A stretch of DNA of 64,000 bases from an uncultured Faecalibacterium sp. (GTDB lineage Bacteria > Bacillota > Clostridia > Oscillospirales > Ruminococcaceae): assembly GCA_934503275.1 (NCBI GenBank), contig CAKSVD010000003.1:62001-126000 (forward strand). Reading direction: 5' to 3'. The first letter of the stretch is position 1, and the number at the start of each line of letters is the position of its first letter. This document shows positions 33,959 to 42,481 of the stretch, piece after piece. Under the pieces are notes generated by a model that was not told the origin of the DNA, did not search any database, and saw only the letters and a list, made by a program, of their open reading frames with translations. Made by a program: the position numbers and the translations under genes.

Positions 33959-34095
33959 GCAAAGATCTCCTTACTTCTCTATGTTGACCGGCGGCGTGCG
34001 CCGGTTGGTACAAGGCTATTTGGGCAAACTATCTAAGAAAAACGCCTTTTTACTGGCACAGTAGCCGATAATCTTAGCGAATCTTGACAAAAATC

Positions 34096-34134
34096 GGCAA
34101 AAATACACATATTTGCCAAAGGGTGTGGTATACT
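34096..34134 (+). promoter_or_regulatory. Amylase promoter with 22-bp palindromic operator
   Basis: GGCAAA (34096-34101) and TTTGCC (34112-34117) form an inverted repeat with a 10-base centre. It lies directly upstream of an extended -10 (TGG then TATACT, 34129-34134). The -35 region is poor, so expression probably depends on a regulator. The symmetry and position resemble LacI/MalR-type sites in sugar operons. Confidence 0.6.
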
Positions 34135-34194
34135 GTTGCTACCGCCTTGCGGGCGGTGCAACTTTTTATAGCAATAGAATGGGAGCGAATGATC

Positions 34195-35550
34195 ATGGCT
34201 TGGTATGACGAAGCAGTATTTTATCACATCTATCCGCTGGGGCTGTGCGGCTGTGCGCACGAAAACGACGGCCAGCCCACCCCGGGCGCTTTTGCAAAGC
34301 TGGAGGCATGGGCAGCCCACGCGGCAAAGCTGGGCTGTACGGCCATCTACATCGGCCCGCTGTTCGAAAGCGGCTCCCACGGTTATGATACCATCGACTA
34401 CCGTCTGGTGGACCGCCGGCTTGGCACCAACGAGGAGTTCAAGGCCTTTGTGGCGGCCTGCCACGCCCGCGGGCAGCGGGTCATTGTGGACGGCGTGTTC
34501 AACCATGTCGGCCGCGATTTCTTCGCGTTCCAGGACCTGAAGGCAAACCGCGAGAACGCCCGGTATAAGGACTGGTTCTGCGATGTGAACTTCTGGGGCA
34601 ACAACGAGTATAACGACGGCTTTTCCTACGGCAACTGGGGCGGCTACAACCTGCTGGTCAAGCTGAACCAGCGCAACCCGGAGGTGCAGCAGTACCATTA
34701 TGATACCGTCCGCTTCTGGGTGGAGCAGTTCGACATCGACGGCATCCGTCTGGACGCAGCCGATGTGCTGGATTTCGACTTTATGCGCGGGCTGCGCCGT
34801 CTGGCAAACGAGGTGAAGCCGGAGTTCTGGCTGATGGGCGAGGTCATCCACGGCGATTACAGCCGCTGGGCAAACCCGGAAATGCTGCACTCCGTCACCA
34901 ACTACGAGCTGCACAAGGGTCTGTGGAGCGGCCACAACGACCACAACTACTTTGAAATTGCCCACACCATGCGCCGGCTGCAGGGGCTGTGCCACGACAC
35001 CCGGCTGTATCTCTTCTCGGATAACCACGATGTAGAGCGCCTGCCCAACAAGCTGCGCAACCGGGAACACATCCGGCATATCGCCATTCTGGTGTACAGC
35101 CTGTGGGGCATCCCGTCCATCTACTACGGCTCGGAGTTCGGCATCGAGGGCAAAAAGGAGTGGGGCAGCGACTGGCCGCTGCGTCCCTGCCTGGAGCTTA
35201 GCGATTACGCTGATGCAGAACGCACAAATCCTGTTACCAGTGTATACAAAGTTCTGGGGAAATGCAAGGCTGAATTGCCGGAAATGACCTATGGCGAGGT
35301 AAAGGAATTGCAGCTTACAACCCAGTGCTACGCCTTTGCCCGGGTGCTGGACGGCAAGGCCGTGGTAGCGGTGCTGAATAACGGCGATACCCCCGCGCAG
35401 CTGGAGTTCCAGCTGCCGGTGGAGGCCGCCAAGGTCACCGACCTGCTGGCGGACACCGTGGGCGCGCAGGAGGTGCTGGTCTCTACCGAGTGGAACCGCA
35501 TGAAGGTGCAGCTGCCCTCCAACTACGCCACCCTGCTGCGGGTGGAATAA
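34195..35550 (+). CDS. GH13 alpha-amylase/neopullulanase-like enzyme, 451 aa
   Basis: ATG 34195 is 9 bases after GGGAG; the ATG at 34189 is too close. The barrel motifs are complete: VIVDGVFNHVG, then DGIRLDAADVLDF (Asp near residue 185), FWLMGEVIHGDY (Glu near 213) and FSDNHDVERL (Asp near 279). No signal peptide, so it acts inside the cell on imported maltodextrins. The short (~450 aa) length without an N-terminal CBM34 resembles small cyclomaltodextrinase-like enzymes. It is divergent from glgB, which links both to glycogen and maltodextrin metabolism. Confidence 0.88.
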   Translation: MAWYDEAVFYHIYPLGLCGCAHENDGQPTPGAFAKLEAWAAHAAKLGCTAIYIGPLFESGSHGYDTIDYRLVDRRLGTNEEFKAFVAACHARGQRVIVDGVFNHVGRDFFAFQDLKANRENARYKDWFCDVNFWGNNEYNDGFSYGNWGGYNLLVKLNQRNPEVQQYHYDTVRFWVEQFDIDGIRLDAADVLDFDFMRGLRRLANEVKPEFWLMGEVIHGDYSRWANPEMLHSVTNYELHKGLWSGHNDHNYFEIAHTMRRLQGLCHDTRLYLFSDNHDVERLPNKLRNREHIRHIAILVYSLWGIPSIYYGSEFGIEGKKEWGSDWPLRPCLELSDYADAERTNPVTSVYKVLGKCKAELPEMTYGEVKELQLTTQCYAFARVLDGKAVVAVLNNGDTPAQLEFQLPVEAAKVTDLLADTVGAQEVLVSTEWNRMKVQLPSNYATLLRVE

Positions 35551-35576
35551 AGCAACGCCTGCGGCTGGAATAAATC

Positions 35577-35605
35577 TTGCACATTGCGCCGCGTTTTGCT
35601 ACAAT
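35577..35605 (+). promoter_or_regulatory. Promoter of niaR
   Basis: TTGCAC (35577-35582) and TACAAT (35600-35605) are 17 bases apart, 43 bases before the start codon. Confidence 0.65.
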
Positions 35606-35648
35606 AAGGAGAGAAAAGTCGTTTTACGGAAAGGAAGCCTGACCCCCT

Positions 35649-36167
35649 ATGAATGCAGCACAGCGCAGAGAACGCATCCTGACCCGGCTGAACAGCGCCG
35701 GTGCCCCTTTAAGCGCCAGCACGCTGGCGGCAGAACTTGGGGTGTCGCGGCAGATCGTGGTAGGGGATGTGGCGCTGCTGCGCGCCGGTGGGGCGCAGAT
35801 CGATGCTACCCCACGGGGCTACCAGCTGCACCCGGCGGAAAAGGGCTATACCGGCATTCTGGCCTGTGTGCACCGCACGCAGGAGGAAATGCGCCGGGAA
35901 CTGTACACTGTGGTGGATCAGGGCGGCACGGTGGTGGATGTGGCGGTGGAAAACAGCCTTTACGGCGAGATCCGCGCCACCCTGAACCTGTGCAACCGGT
36001 ACGATGTGGACAACTTTATCCGTCAGGCAGCCGATGCGCCTGAAAGCCTGCTGAGCCGCATGACCGGCGGCGTGCACCTGCACACTTTGCGCTGCCCGGA
36101 CAAGGACACCTTTGCCCGCATCCGCGATGCGCTGGAGCAGCAGGGCCTTTTGTACCGCAAGGAGTGA
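35649..36167 (+). CDS. niaR: Niacin-responsive repressor NiaR, 172 aa
   Basis: The N-terminal HTH_11 domain (RRERILTRLNSAGAPLSASTLAAELGVSRQIVVGDV) is followed by a 3H domain with the metal-binding His residues (ACVHRTQEEMRRELY, then GGVHLHTLRCPD). NiaR binds nicotinic acid with Ni/Zn and represses NAD salvage and niacin uptake genes. No target gene is adjacent. The next gene is a TetR regulator. Confidence 0.88.
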   Translation: MNAAQRRERILTRLNSAGAPLSASTLAAELGVSRQIVVGDVALLRAGGAQIDATPRGYQLHPAEKGYTGILACVHRTQEEMRRELYTVVDQGGTVVDVAVENSLYGEIRATLNLCNRYDVDNFIRQAADAPESLLSRMTGGVHLHTLRCPDKDTFARIRDALEQQGLLYRKE

Positions 36168-36263
36168 CCCTGCTCTGCTTATACCCAGTATAAAAAGGGC
36201 TGCGGGGCTTGTCTATCCGCAAAACCGGAAAAACGTTGGAAAATCAACAAAAATGCAAAAGAG

Positions 36264-36815
36264 GTGGGTTTTCTGGATATCCGCATTGAAAAGACCGAGC
36301 GCGCCATCAAAGAAGCCTTTATGGAGCTGCGCCGCGAAAAGCCGGTGGAGAAGATCCGTGTCAAGGAACTGTGCGACCGCGCCTGCATCAATAAATCCAC
36401 ATTTTATGCCCATTATCAGGATATCTATGCGCTGGCCAACGCCATGGAGGACGAGATGGTGCAGGCGGTGGTGGAAAGTCTGCCCCGCCTGACCGCCAGC
36501 GATGTGAGCGAGCGCACCGAGTGGCTTGCGCGGGAGATGTTCCGCGCCTTTGCCGAGCATCAGAAAGAGATCAGCGTGCTGTTCTCCGGCTCCCGGCAGG
36601 GGCTGTTCATCAACCGGGTGGAGCAGGCCATGTGCCAGTGCATCGCCCAGACCGACCCCACCTTTGAGGCGGACGTAGTGCGCAAGGTGGTGCTTTCCTT
36701 CTGCGTGCAGGGGTGCTACTACACCTTTACCAGCTACTGCGGCCAGATGGACGAAAAGCGCCTTGTGGCGCTGCTTGCCTCCATCGCCCGCGCAGCCCAG
36801 CGGATACGAATGTAA
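36264..36815 (+). CDS. TetR/AcrR-family regulator, 183 aa
   Basis: Residues 1-55 form a TetR HTH: RIEKTERAIKEAFMEL, then VEKIRVKELCDRACINKSTFYAHYQDIYAL. The C-terminal ligand domain is helical and unassigned. The start is uncertain: GTG 36264 lies inside the purine-rich AAAGAGGTGG stretch, and a CTG nine bases on would be better spaced from it. The ligand and target genes are unknown. Confidence 0.82.
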   Translation: MGFLDIRIEKTERAIKEAFMELRREKPVEKIRVKELCDRACINKSTFYAHYQDIYALANAMEDEMVQAVVESLPRLTASDVSERTEWLAREMFRAFAEHQKEISVLFSGSRQGLFINRVEQAMCQCIAQTDPTFEADVVRKVVLSFCVQGCYYTFTSYCGQMDEKRLVALLASIARAAQRIRM

Positions 36816-36858
36816 AAACAAAAGACCTCCAGCTTGTCGCTGGAGGTCTTTTGTTTTT
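36814..36858. terminator. Bidirectional terminator between tetR-like gene and asnB
   Basis: AAAAACAAAAGACCTCCAGC pairs with its exact complement around TTGTC (36814-36858). A-run and T-run on both sides fit termination in both directions. Both stop codons touch the stem. Confidence 0.9.
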
Positions 36859-38443
36859 ACACGCCCGAGGCGCCGTAGTTTGCCAGCACGCGGGCGGAGG
36901 GGTCGTTGACGTTGCAGCCCGGCCATGCCTTGTTGGGCATCCAGAAGCCCACGATGGTGCGGCTCTGGTCGTGGTAGTACTTCTCGAAAATTTCGCGGTA
37001 GAACAGGCTCTCCTTGGTAAAGGGCATACAATGTGCCGAGTAGTTTGCCCGGCGCATCTGGAACTCCTCGTCGGTGTACAGGCTCTCGGCGTACTCCTTG
37101 ATGTCGTCCACCATGCTGTGGCCTACGGCGTCCGAGAAGGCGGCCTTTTCGCGCCACAAAATCTCCGGCGGCAGCCAGTCGCCCTCAAAGGCCTTGCGCA
37201 GCAGGTATTTGCCCTTGCCGTAGCGGTTCAGCTTCTTTTCCGGGTCGATGGCCATGACGTAGCGCACAAAATCCAAGTCGCCAAAGGGCACCCGCGCCTC
37301 GATGCTGTTGGAGGAGATGCAGCGGTCTGCCCGCAGCACATCGTACATATACAACTCGCGGATGCGCTTCTGGCTCTCCTGCTGGAAGGCGTCAGCGGTG
37401 GGGGCGTAGTCGGTGTATTTGTAGCCGAACAGCTCGTCCGAGATCTCGCCGGTCAGCAGCACGCGCACATCGGTCTGCTCGTGGATGGCCTTGCACAGCA
37501 GGTACATCCCCATGCTGGCACGGATGGTGGTGATATCCCATGTACCCAGCAGCCGGATGACCTCTTCCAAGCTGCTGAGCACCATCTCCCGGTTGATGAT
37601 GATCTCGTGGTGCTCGCTGCCAAGATACTCCGCAGTCTGGCGGGCGTATTTCAGGTCGATGGCATCGGTGTCCATGCCGATGGCAAAGGTGCGGATGGGT
37701 TTGCCCAACTTCTTGGCGGCAATGGAGCACACCAGCGAGGAGTCCAGCCCGCCGGAAAGCAAAAAGCCCACGGGTGCATCGGCATCCAGCCGCTTTTCCA
37801 CACCGGCGATCAGCTTTTCGCGGATGTTCTGCAGGATAGTGGGCATATCGTCCTGCATGGGGGCAGGCACATCGGCAATGTCCTCGTAGCGCACAAAGCG
37901 GCCGTCGCAGTAGTAGCTGCCGATGGGGAAGGGACGGATATCATCGCACCAGCCGATGAGGTTGCGCATCTCGGAGGAGAAGGCAATCTTGTGGCTGGAC
38001 TTGGAGTAGCCGTAGAACAGCGGCCGGATGCCGATGGGGTCGCGGGCGGCGATGAGCCGGTCCTTGCGGGAATCGTACATAATAAGCGCAAACTCCGCGT
38101 CCATGTGGCGGAACATATCCAGCCCGTACTCGTAGTACAGCGGCAGCAGGATCTCGCAGTCGCAGTCGGAGCAGAACTTATAGCCCCGGCGCTTTAAGAT
38201 CTCCTTTTCAAACCGGAAGCCGTACAACTCGCCGTTGCACACCACGCAGTCAGCGCCCCGGTAAAAGGGCTGCATCCCCTCCGGGGTCAGTCCCATGATG
38301 GCAAGCCGCCCAAAGCCCATCAGGCCGTAGGGGCCCTCCACCACCCGCTGGTCATCCGGCCCGCGGTCCACGGTGCGCAGCAGATACTCCTTGAATTTTT
38401 CGGCACTCAGGTCGTGCCCCGTATAACCCATAACACAACACAT
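36857..38443 (-). CDS. asnB: Asparagine synthase (glutamine-hydrolysing)
   Basis: It makes asparagine from aspartate, glutamine and ATP. The start MCC places Cys2 as the glutaminase nucleophile. The N-terminal part has RGPDDQ and NGELYGFR. The synthetase part carries the PP-loop LLSGGLDSSLV near residue 232. The length of 528 aa is normal for the short AsnB type. A T-box leader with an apparent Asn specifier controls it, so it responds to uncharged tRNA-Asn. Confidence 0.94.
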   Translation of the reverse strand: MCCVMGYTGHDLSAEKFKEYLLRTVDRGPDDQRVVEGPYGLMGFGRLAIMGLTPEGMQPFYRGADCVVCNGELYGFRFEKEILKRRGYKFCSDCDCEILLPLYYEYGLDMFRHMDAEFALIMYDSRKDRLIAARDPIGIRPLFYGYSKSSHKIAFSSEMRNLIGWCDDIRPFPIGSYYCDGRFVRYEDIADVPAPMQDDMPTILQNIREKLIAGVEKRLDADAPVGFLLSGGLDSSLVCSIAAKKLGKPIRTFAIGMDTDAIDLKYARQTAEYLGSEHHEIIINREMVLSSLEEVIRLLGTWDITTIRASMGMYLLCKAIHEQTDVRVLLTGEISDELFGYKYTDYAPTADAFQQESQKRIRELYMYDVLRADRCISSNSIEARVPFGDLDFVRYVMAIDPEKKLNRYGKGKYLLRKAFEGDWLPPEILWREKAAFSDAVGHSMVDDIKEYAESLYTDEEFQMRRANYSAHCMPFTKESLFYREIFEKYYHDQSRTIVGFWMPNKAWPGCNVNDPSARVLANYGASGV

Positions 38444-38460
38444 ACTTCTTACCCCTCTTA

Positions 38461-38758
38461 AAATAAAAAATACGGCAGCACATTCATCCCATAGTCCTAG
38501 GACGAATATGCTGCCGTATCCGTGGTGCCACCTAAATTACCGGCATACGCAATACGCCGGTCACTTTTGTGCGCTCTCCCCGTTGAAAGCACTGCCGCGA
38601 TAACGAGCGGCGCACGTCTGCCCCTACTGCTGCACACGCAGGTTCAGGGAGCGGCTCACGGGTGTTCTTCGGGCTTCGTTTTCTGCGCGGCTTCCAGCAT
38701 CCCGCACTCTCTGTAAGAAAAAACTGAGGCCTTACTTTTCCCGGTCAACGCTTTTATT
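38461..38758 (-). ncRNA. T-box leader of asnB (Asn specifier)
   Basis: On the minus strand the T-box sequence AGGTGGCACCACGG (38520-38533) precedes a terminator (TACGGCAGCA with TGCTGCCGTA, 38471-38519, then a T-run at 38461-38470). Stem I carries AGAGAG, and an apparent specifier AAC at 38664-38666 (Asn) stands in the context GAAG-AAC-A. Low tRNA-Asn charging would stabilise the antiterminator and turn asnB on. Confidence 0.9.
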
Positions 38759-38764
38759 GTCTGC

Positions 38765-38793
38765 ATTGTATCACGGGTTTTTGTCCGTGTCAA
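38765..38793 (-). promoter_or_regulatory. Promoter of the asnB T-box transcript
   Basis: On the minus strand, TTGACA (38793-38788) and TACAAT (38770-38765) are 17 bases apart. The -35 lies inside the end of the Fur-family gene. Confidence 0.8.
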
Positions 38794-39256
38794 CACAGCA
38801 GGCGCATTTTTTTGCAGACTGTTCGCTTGCTGCGGACGGTGCCGCGTTCTGCGCGCAATGACGGCACAGCCCGTATAGCACGCTGCCCTCGCATTGCAGG
38901 GTAAAGCCGTGCTCTGCCATCAGGTGGGCGCGCACTTCATCCATAAAATGGCAGTCCAAGTGATAGATGCGCCCGCACTGCACGCACTTGAGGTGCAGGT
39001 GCTCCCGGCAGTGGCGTCCCTCGTCCACATACTGGAACACCGCCCGCTCGCCTTTATCGGCCACATATTTCATAATGCGCTGCTCGCCGGCAAGCTTATC
39101 CAGATAGCGGTACACGGTGGTGGGGTTGGGGCTTGCGCCCTGCGCCTCCAGATGCTCCAGAATGTTGGAGGCGCTTACTGCGTGCTGGCGGTTGTTGATG
39201 AGGTAGTCCAAGATGAGCTGTCGGGTGCGGGTGTTGTAGCCATCGCTTCGTGCCAT
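38771..39256 (-). CDS. Fur-family metal or peroxide regulator, 161 aa
   Basis: ATG 39256 follows GGAAAGGA on the minus strand; the upstream extension is AT-rich non-coding sequence. The winged helix is RTRQLILDYLINNRQHAVSASNILEHL, then NPTTVYRYLDKL. The metal-binding parts are HCREHLHLKCVQCGRIYHLDC and GLCRHC, with an extra C-terminal CACC. The CxxC pairs mark a structural zinc. Zur, Fur and PerR cannot be told apart here. Confidence 0.85.
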   Translation of the reverse strand: MARSDGYNTRTRQLILDYLINNRQHAVSASNILEHLEAQGASPNPTTVYRYLDKLAGEQRIMKYVADKGERAVFQYVDEGRHCREHLHLKCVQCGRIYHLDCHFMDEVRAHLMAEHGFTLQCEGSVLYGLCRHCAQNAAPSAASEQSAKKCACCVDTDKNP

Positions 39257-39302
39257 GAGAGTTTCGGTCCTTTCCGGTGTAGATGTGTTGTTTTTTACCT
39301 CT

Positions 39303-39331
39303 ATTGTAGCACAGCTTGCGCTTGGATGCAA
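39303..39331 (-). promoter_or_regulatory. Promoter of the Fur-family gene
   Basis: On the minus strand, TTGCAT (39331-39326) and TACAAT (39308-39303) are spaced by 17 bases. Confidence 0.65.
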
Positions 39332-39626
39332 AAGAAACGGGAGAAAAGTCTGTCCGTTTGGCGACAAGCACAAAAAACATTGTAAAAAGTAGCAAAATCG
39401 GGGCGTGATCTTTGTGTAAAACGGAAAACACGTCAAAGTTAAGCAAAAAGTCTTGTAAAAAATGCCCTAATGTGAAATAATATACTAGATAAAGTGGTTG
39501 GATTGCAGCCGGGATACAAGCTGGCTGAACATGAAGAAGCCGGCAGCGGTGGGTTTGCGCTGCCGGTTCGGACGTTTTGGAACGTTTTTTGGAGAAGAAG
39601 ACAAGGAAGAATAGGAGAGTGTGCTT

Positions 39627-40286
39627 ATGAAAGAGCAGGAAGCACAGGCAAAACTCAGCCTGAAGCTGCAGGCGTACCAGTACCTCAAGACCAAAATTTT
39701 GAACTGCGAGTACCGCCCCAACGAGTTTTTGAACGAGCAGAAACTCTGCGCCGAGATGGGCAACATCAGCCGCACCCCCATGCGGGATGCGCTGGGGCGT
39801 CTGGAGCAGGAGGGACTGATCACCATTCTGCCCAAAAAGGGCCTGATGGTCTCCGGCATCACCGAAGAGGACGTGCACAGTATGTTTGAGATGCGTCTTT
39901 TGGTGGAGCCCTACGCCCTGCGTACTTACGGCAATGCCATCCCCCGGGAGCAGCTGGAGGCCTACACCGAGCTGATGCACCACAGCGAGCGCATCGAGGA
40001 CTTCTGCAAGTCGGACGACGACTTCCACGAACTGCTGATGAGCACCCTGCCCAACAAGTATCTGCGCTCTGCCTACGACCGCATTACCGGCCTGAACACC
40101 CGCTTCCGCATCATGACCGGCAAGGTGAGCATGATCAATCAGGAGCAGACCTGTGAGGAGCACCTGCAGATCCTGAATGCCGCCCTGTCCGAGGACTGGG
40201 ACGGCGCAGCCATGGCACTGCAGCACCATCTGGAGCTGGCCCGCGATAAGGCCGAGGGTGTCATCAAGGTCATCCGCCTGTGGTAA
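39627..40286 (+). CDS. GntR-family regulator with FCD domain, 219 aa
   Basis: ATG 39627 is 8 bases after AGGAGA. The GntR winged helix is YLKTKILNCEYRPNEFLNEQKLCAEMGNISRTPMRDALGRLEQEGLI. The FCD ligand-binding part follows, with the helical pattern DDDFHELLM and a C-terminal EEHLQILNAALSEDWDGAAMALQHHL that carries the metal-binding His. FCD regulators usually sense carboxylates. No target operon is adjacent. Confidence 0.88.
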   Translation: MKEQEAQAKLSLKLQAYQYLKTKILNCEYRPNEFLNEQKLCAEMGNISRTPMRDALGRLEQEGLITILPKKGLMVSGITEEDVHSMFEMRLLVEPYALRTYGNAIPREQLEAYTELMHHSERIEDFCKSDDDFHELLMSTLPNKYLRSAYDRITGLNTRFRIMTGKVSMINQEQTCEEHLQILNAALSEDWDGAAMALQHHLELARDKAEGVIKVIRLW

Positions 40287-40317
40287 AAGAATAAAAGTGA
40301 AAAGGTCTGCTGCATAA

Positions 40318-40443
40318 AACCCTCTCAGTCAAAGCCTGTCGGCTTTGCCAGCTCCCCCGAAGGGGGAGCTTTTTAGCATCTACCGGTCAGCAGCAATAAA
40401 GCTCCCCCCTCGGGGGAGCTGGCGCGCAGCGCCTGAGAGGGTT
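40318..40443. repeat. 126-bp MITE-like palindromic element
   Basis: The ends are perfect 11-bp inverted repeats, AACCCTCTCAG (40318-40328) and CTGAGAGGGTT (40433-40443). Inside are two strong palindromes, AGCTCCCCC/GGGGGAGCT with loop GAA and the same with loop CTC. No coding capacity. Half copies or relatives lie at 20014, 48395 and perhaps 18983. Confidence 0.85.
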
Positions 40444-40457
40444 CAGCCTGCCAAAGA

Positions 40458-40526
40458 AAAAAGCATCTGCAACAAAATTCGCTGATTTCTGAAATTCATC
40501 AGAAGCGAGTGCTGCGGATGCTTTTT
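40458..40526. terminator. Terminator after the ABC uptake operon
   Basis: AAAAAGCATC pairs with GATGCTTTTT at the base. Inner stems CTGAT/ATCAG and CGCT/AGCG follow. T-runs lie on both strands. Confidence 0.75.
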
Positions 40527-40542
40527 GTTTTGCCTGATATTC

Positions 40543-41361
40543 TTATTTCTCCACCTTGCTCAGCAGGATGCGGTCATTATCAAGGGTTTTGCCCGCGTTC
40601 TCGCGGAACTTTTCCAGCAGATCGTCCACGGTCATTTTGCTGCGCGCAGCGCCCTTTACGTCAAACACGATGCGCCCGGCATCCATCATCAGGGTGCGGT
40701 TGCCCAGCTCCAGCGCCTGATGCATGTTGTGGGTCACCATCAGGCAGGTGATCTTTTTCTCGGCCACGATGCTCTTGGTCAGCGCCAGCACCTTTTCGGC
40801 GGTGGCGGGGTCCAGCGCGGCGGTGTGCTCGTCCAGCAGCAGCAGCTTGGGTGTGACAAGGGTAGCCATGAGCAGGGTAAGCGCCTGCCGCTGCCCGCCG
40901 GAGAGCAGCCCCACCGGCTGCTTCATGCGGTTCTCAAGACCCATGTCCAGCAGAGCCAGCTTTTCGCGGAAGAGTGCCTTATCTTTGCGGGAGATGCGGG
41001 AGAAGATGGCGTTGGGCGCGGTGCCTGCCCGCAGGTAGGCCAGCGCCAGATTTTCCTCAATGGTCATGTTGGGCGCAGTGCCCTTGAGCGGGTCTTGGAA
41101 CAGATGCCCGATGACCTTGCTGCGCTGGTGCTCCGGCGCAAAGGTGATGTCCTGCCCGCCCAGCAGAATGCTGCCCTCATCGGCAATAAAGCCGCCGGTG
41201 ATGGCGTTGAACAGGGTGGATTTGCCCGCACCGTTGGAGCCCACGATGGTGGCAAAATCTCCGGCCTCCATCTGCAGGCTTACCCCATTCAGCGCCACCT
41301 TTTCGTTGACGGTGCCGGGGTTAAAGGTCTTGTGCAGGTCGTTCAGCTGCAGCATTTCCAT
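40543..41361 (-). CDS. ABC transporter ATPase, TrpZ-like
   Basis: The 272-aa ATPase has Walker A VGSNGAGKST (residues ~42-51), LLSGGQRQALTLLMA as signature, LLLLDEHTAALDP as Walker B with switch and the H-loop VTHNMHQ. It overlaps no gene and is 1 base from the permease. The trio resembles predicted tryptophan transporters, and the T-box upstream appears to have a Trp specifier. It powers import. Confidence 0.87.
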   Translation of the reverse strand: MEMLQLNDLHKTFNPGTVNEKVALNGVSLQMEAGDFATIVGSNGAGKSTLFNAITGGFIADEGSILLGGQDITFAPEHQRSKVIGHLFQDPLKGTAPNMTIEENLALAYLRAGTAPNAIFSRISRKDKALFREKLALLDMGLENRMKQPVGLLSGGQRQALTLLMATLVTPKLLLLDEHTAALDPATAEKVLALTKSIVAEKKITCLMVTHNMHQALELGNRTLMMDAGRIVFDVKGAARSKMTVDDLLEKFRENAGKTLDNDRILLSKVEK

Positions 41362-41362
41362 G

Positions 41363-42307
41363 TTACTGTCCCTCCCTGTTGGTCACGGTGCGGCGGGCAC
41401 GGGCGGCGTGCCGACGCTTTTCAAAGGCGAAGTGCTCCCGGATGGCGGGCATGGAGATGGCCACAGCCACGATGATGGCGGAAACCAGCTTCATGGCGGC
41501 GGCGGGCACATTGAACCGCAGCGCCACCGCCACGATAAAGCGGTACAGGCAGCTGCCGAACACCACGCCGAGGATGCGGCGCAGCATGGTGCGCTTGCCC
41601 ACCAGTGTCTCGCCGATGATCAGGGAGGCCAGTGCAATGGTCACCATGCCGGTGCCCACATTGATATCACAGCTTTTCTGATACTGTGCCAGCAGCCCGC
41701 CGGACAGCGCACACAGCGCACCGGATACGCACAGACCCACCGTGATGGTAAAGGCGGGGTTGATGCTGGAGGCGCGCACCATAGCGGCGTTATCGCCGGT
41801 GGCGCGGATGGAAAGCCCCAGCCGCGTGCCCAGAAAGCCCAGCATCGCCGCGCAGGCGATGGCAATAATGACTACCGCCAGCGCCAGCTTGTACCAGCTG
41901 CCCAGAAAGCCCAGTGCATTTTTTGCCATGGAGAAGATGGTAGGGGTCTTGACCAGCGACATGGTGGAGGAAAAGCCCATCACCGCCAGATTGATGGTGT
42001 ACAGACCGGTGTTGACGATGATACCCGCCATGATGCTTTCCACCCCGAGCCTTGTCTGCAAAAAGGCGGTGACAAAGCCGGAGCACACCCCCGCAGCCAT
42101 AGCAGCCGCCAGCGCAAGGATGGGGTGGCCGGTCAGTGCTACCTGACAGGCCACGGCGCAGCCCAGTGTAAAGCAGCCGTCGGTGGAAAGGTCGGCAATG
42201 TTCAGGATGGAGTAGCTGAGAAACAGCGCCAACGCCACCAGTCCGTAGATGCAGCCCAGCTCCAGCGCTGTCTGCAAAACGTTGAGGGAAAAGATACTCG
42301 CCAGCAT
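41363..42307 (-). CDS. ABC transporter permease, TrpY-like, 314 aa
   Basis: About eight membrane helices of the branched-chain/ribose-type permease fold are visible (LGCIYGLVALALFLSYSILNIADLSTDG at the start matches the BPD_transp_2 family). The cytosolic loop ATGDNAAMVRASSINP carries the EAA-like coupling segment. It forms a transporter with the ATPase at 40543 and the binding protein at 42482. ATG follows AAAAGGAG on the minus strand. Confidence 0.86.
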   Translation of the reverse strand: MLASIFSLNVLQTALELGCIYGLVALALFLSYSILNIADLSTDGCFTLGCAVACQVALTGHPILALAAAMAAGVCSGFVTAFLQTRLGVESIMAGIIVNTGLYTINLAVMGFSSTMSLVKTPTIFSMAKNALGFLGSWYKLALAVVIIAIACAAMLGFLGTRLGLSIRATGDNAAMVRASSINPAFTITVGLCVSGALCALSGGLLAQYQKSCDINVGTGMVTIALASLIIGETLVGKRTMLRRILGVVFGSCLYRFIVAVALRFNVPAAAMKLVSAIIVAVAISMPAIREHFAFEKRRHAARARRTVTNREGQ

Positions 42308-42337
42308 GGTGTATGCTCCTTTTATGTTTTTTGAGTG

Positions 42338-42390
42338 AACGATGCGGAAAAATTATTTATAGCTGTGCTATGCCATTTTTACGGGAGGGA
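42338..42390 (-). repeat. Dispersed hairpin repeat, degenerate copy F
   Basis: It retains AACGATGCGGAAAAATTATTTAT and TTTTTACGGGAGGG in the same order as copy A, but both hairpins are reduced to a few bases. It lies between the permease and binding-protein genes of one operon. Confidence 0.6.
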
Positions 42391-42481
42391 GATCATAAAC
42401 AGCATCCTTCCCCAGAACCGCCAAAGGCTCTCCCTTGCGGGAGAGCCGGAAAAACCGTCAGGTTCTGGCGATGCGGGGCGT

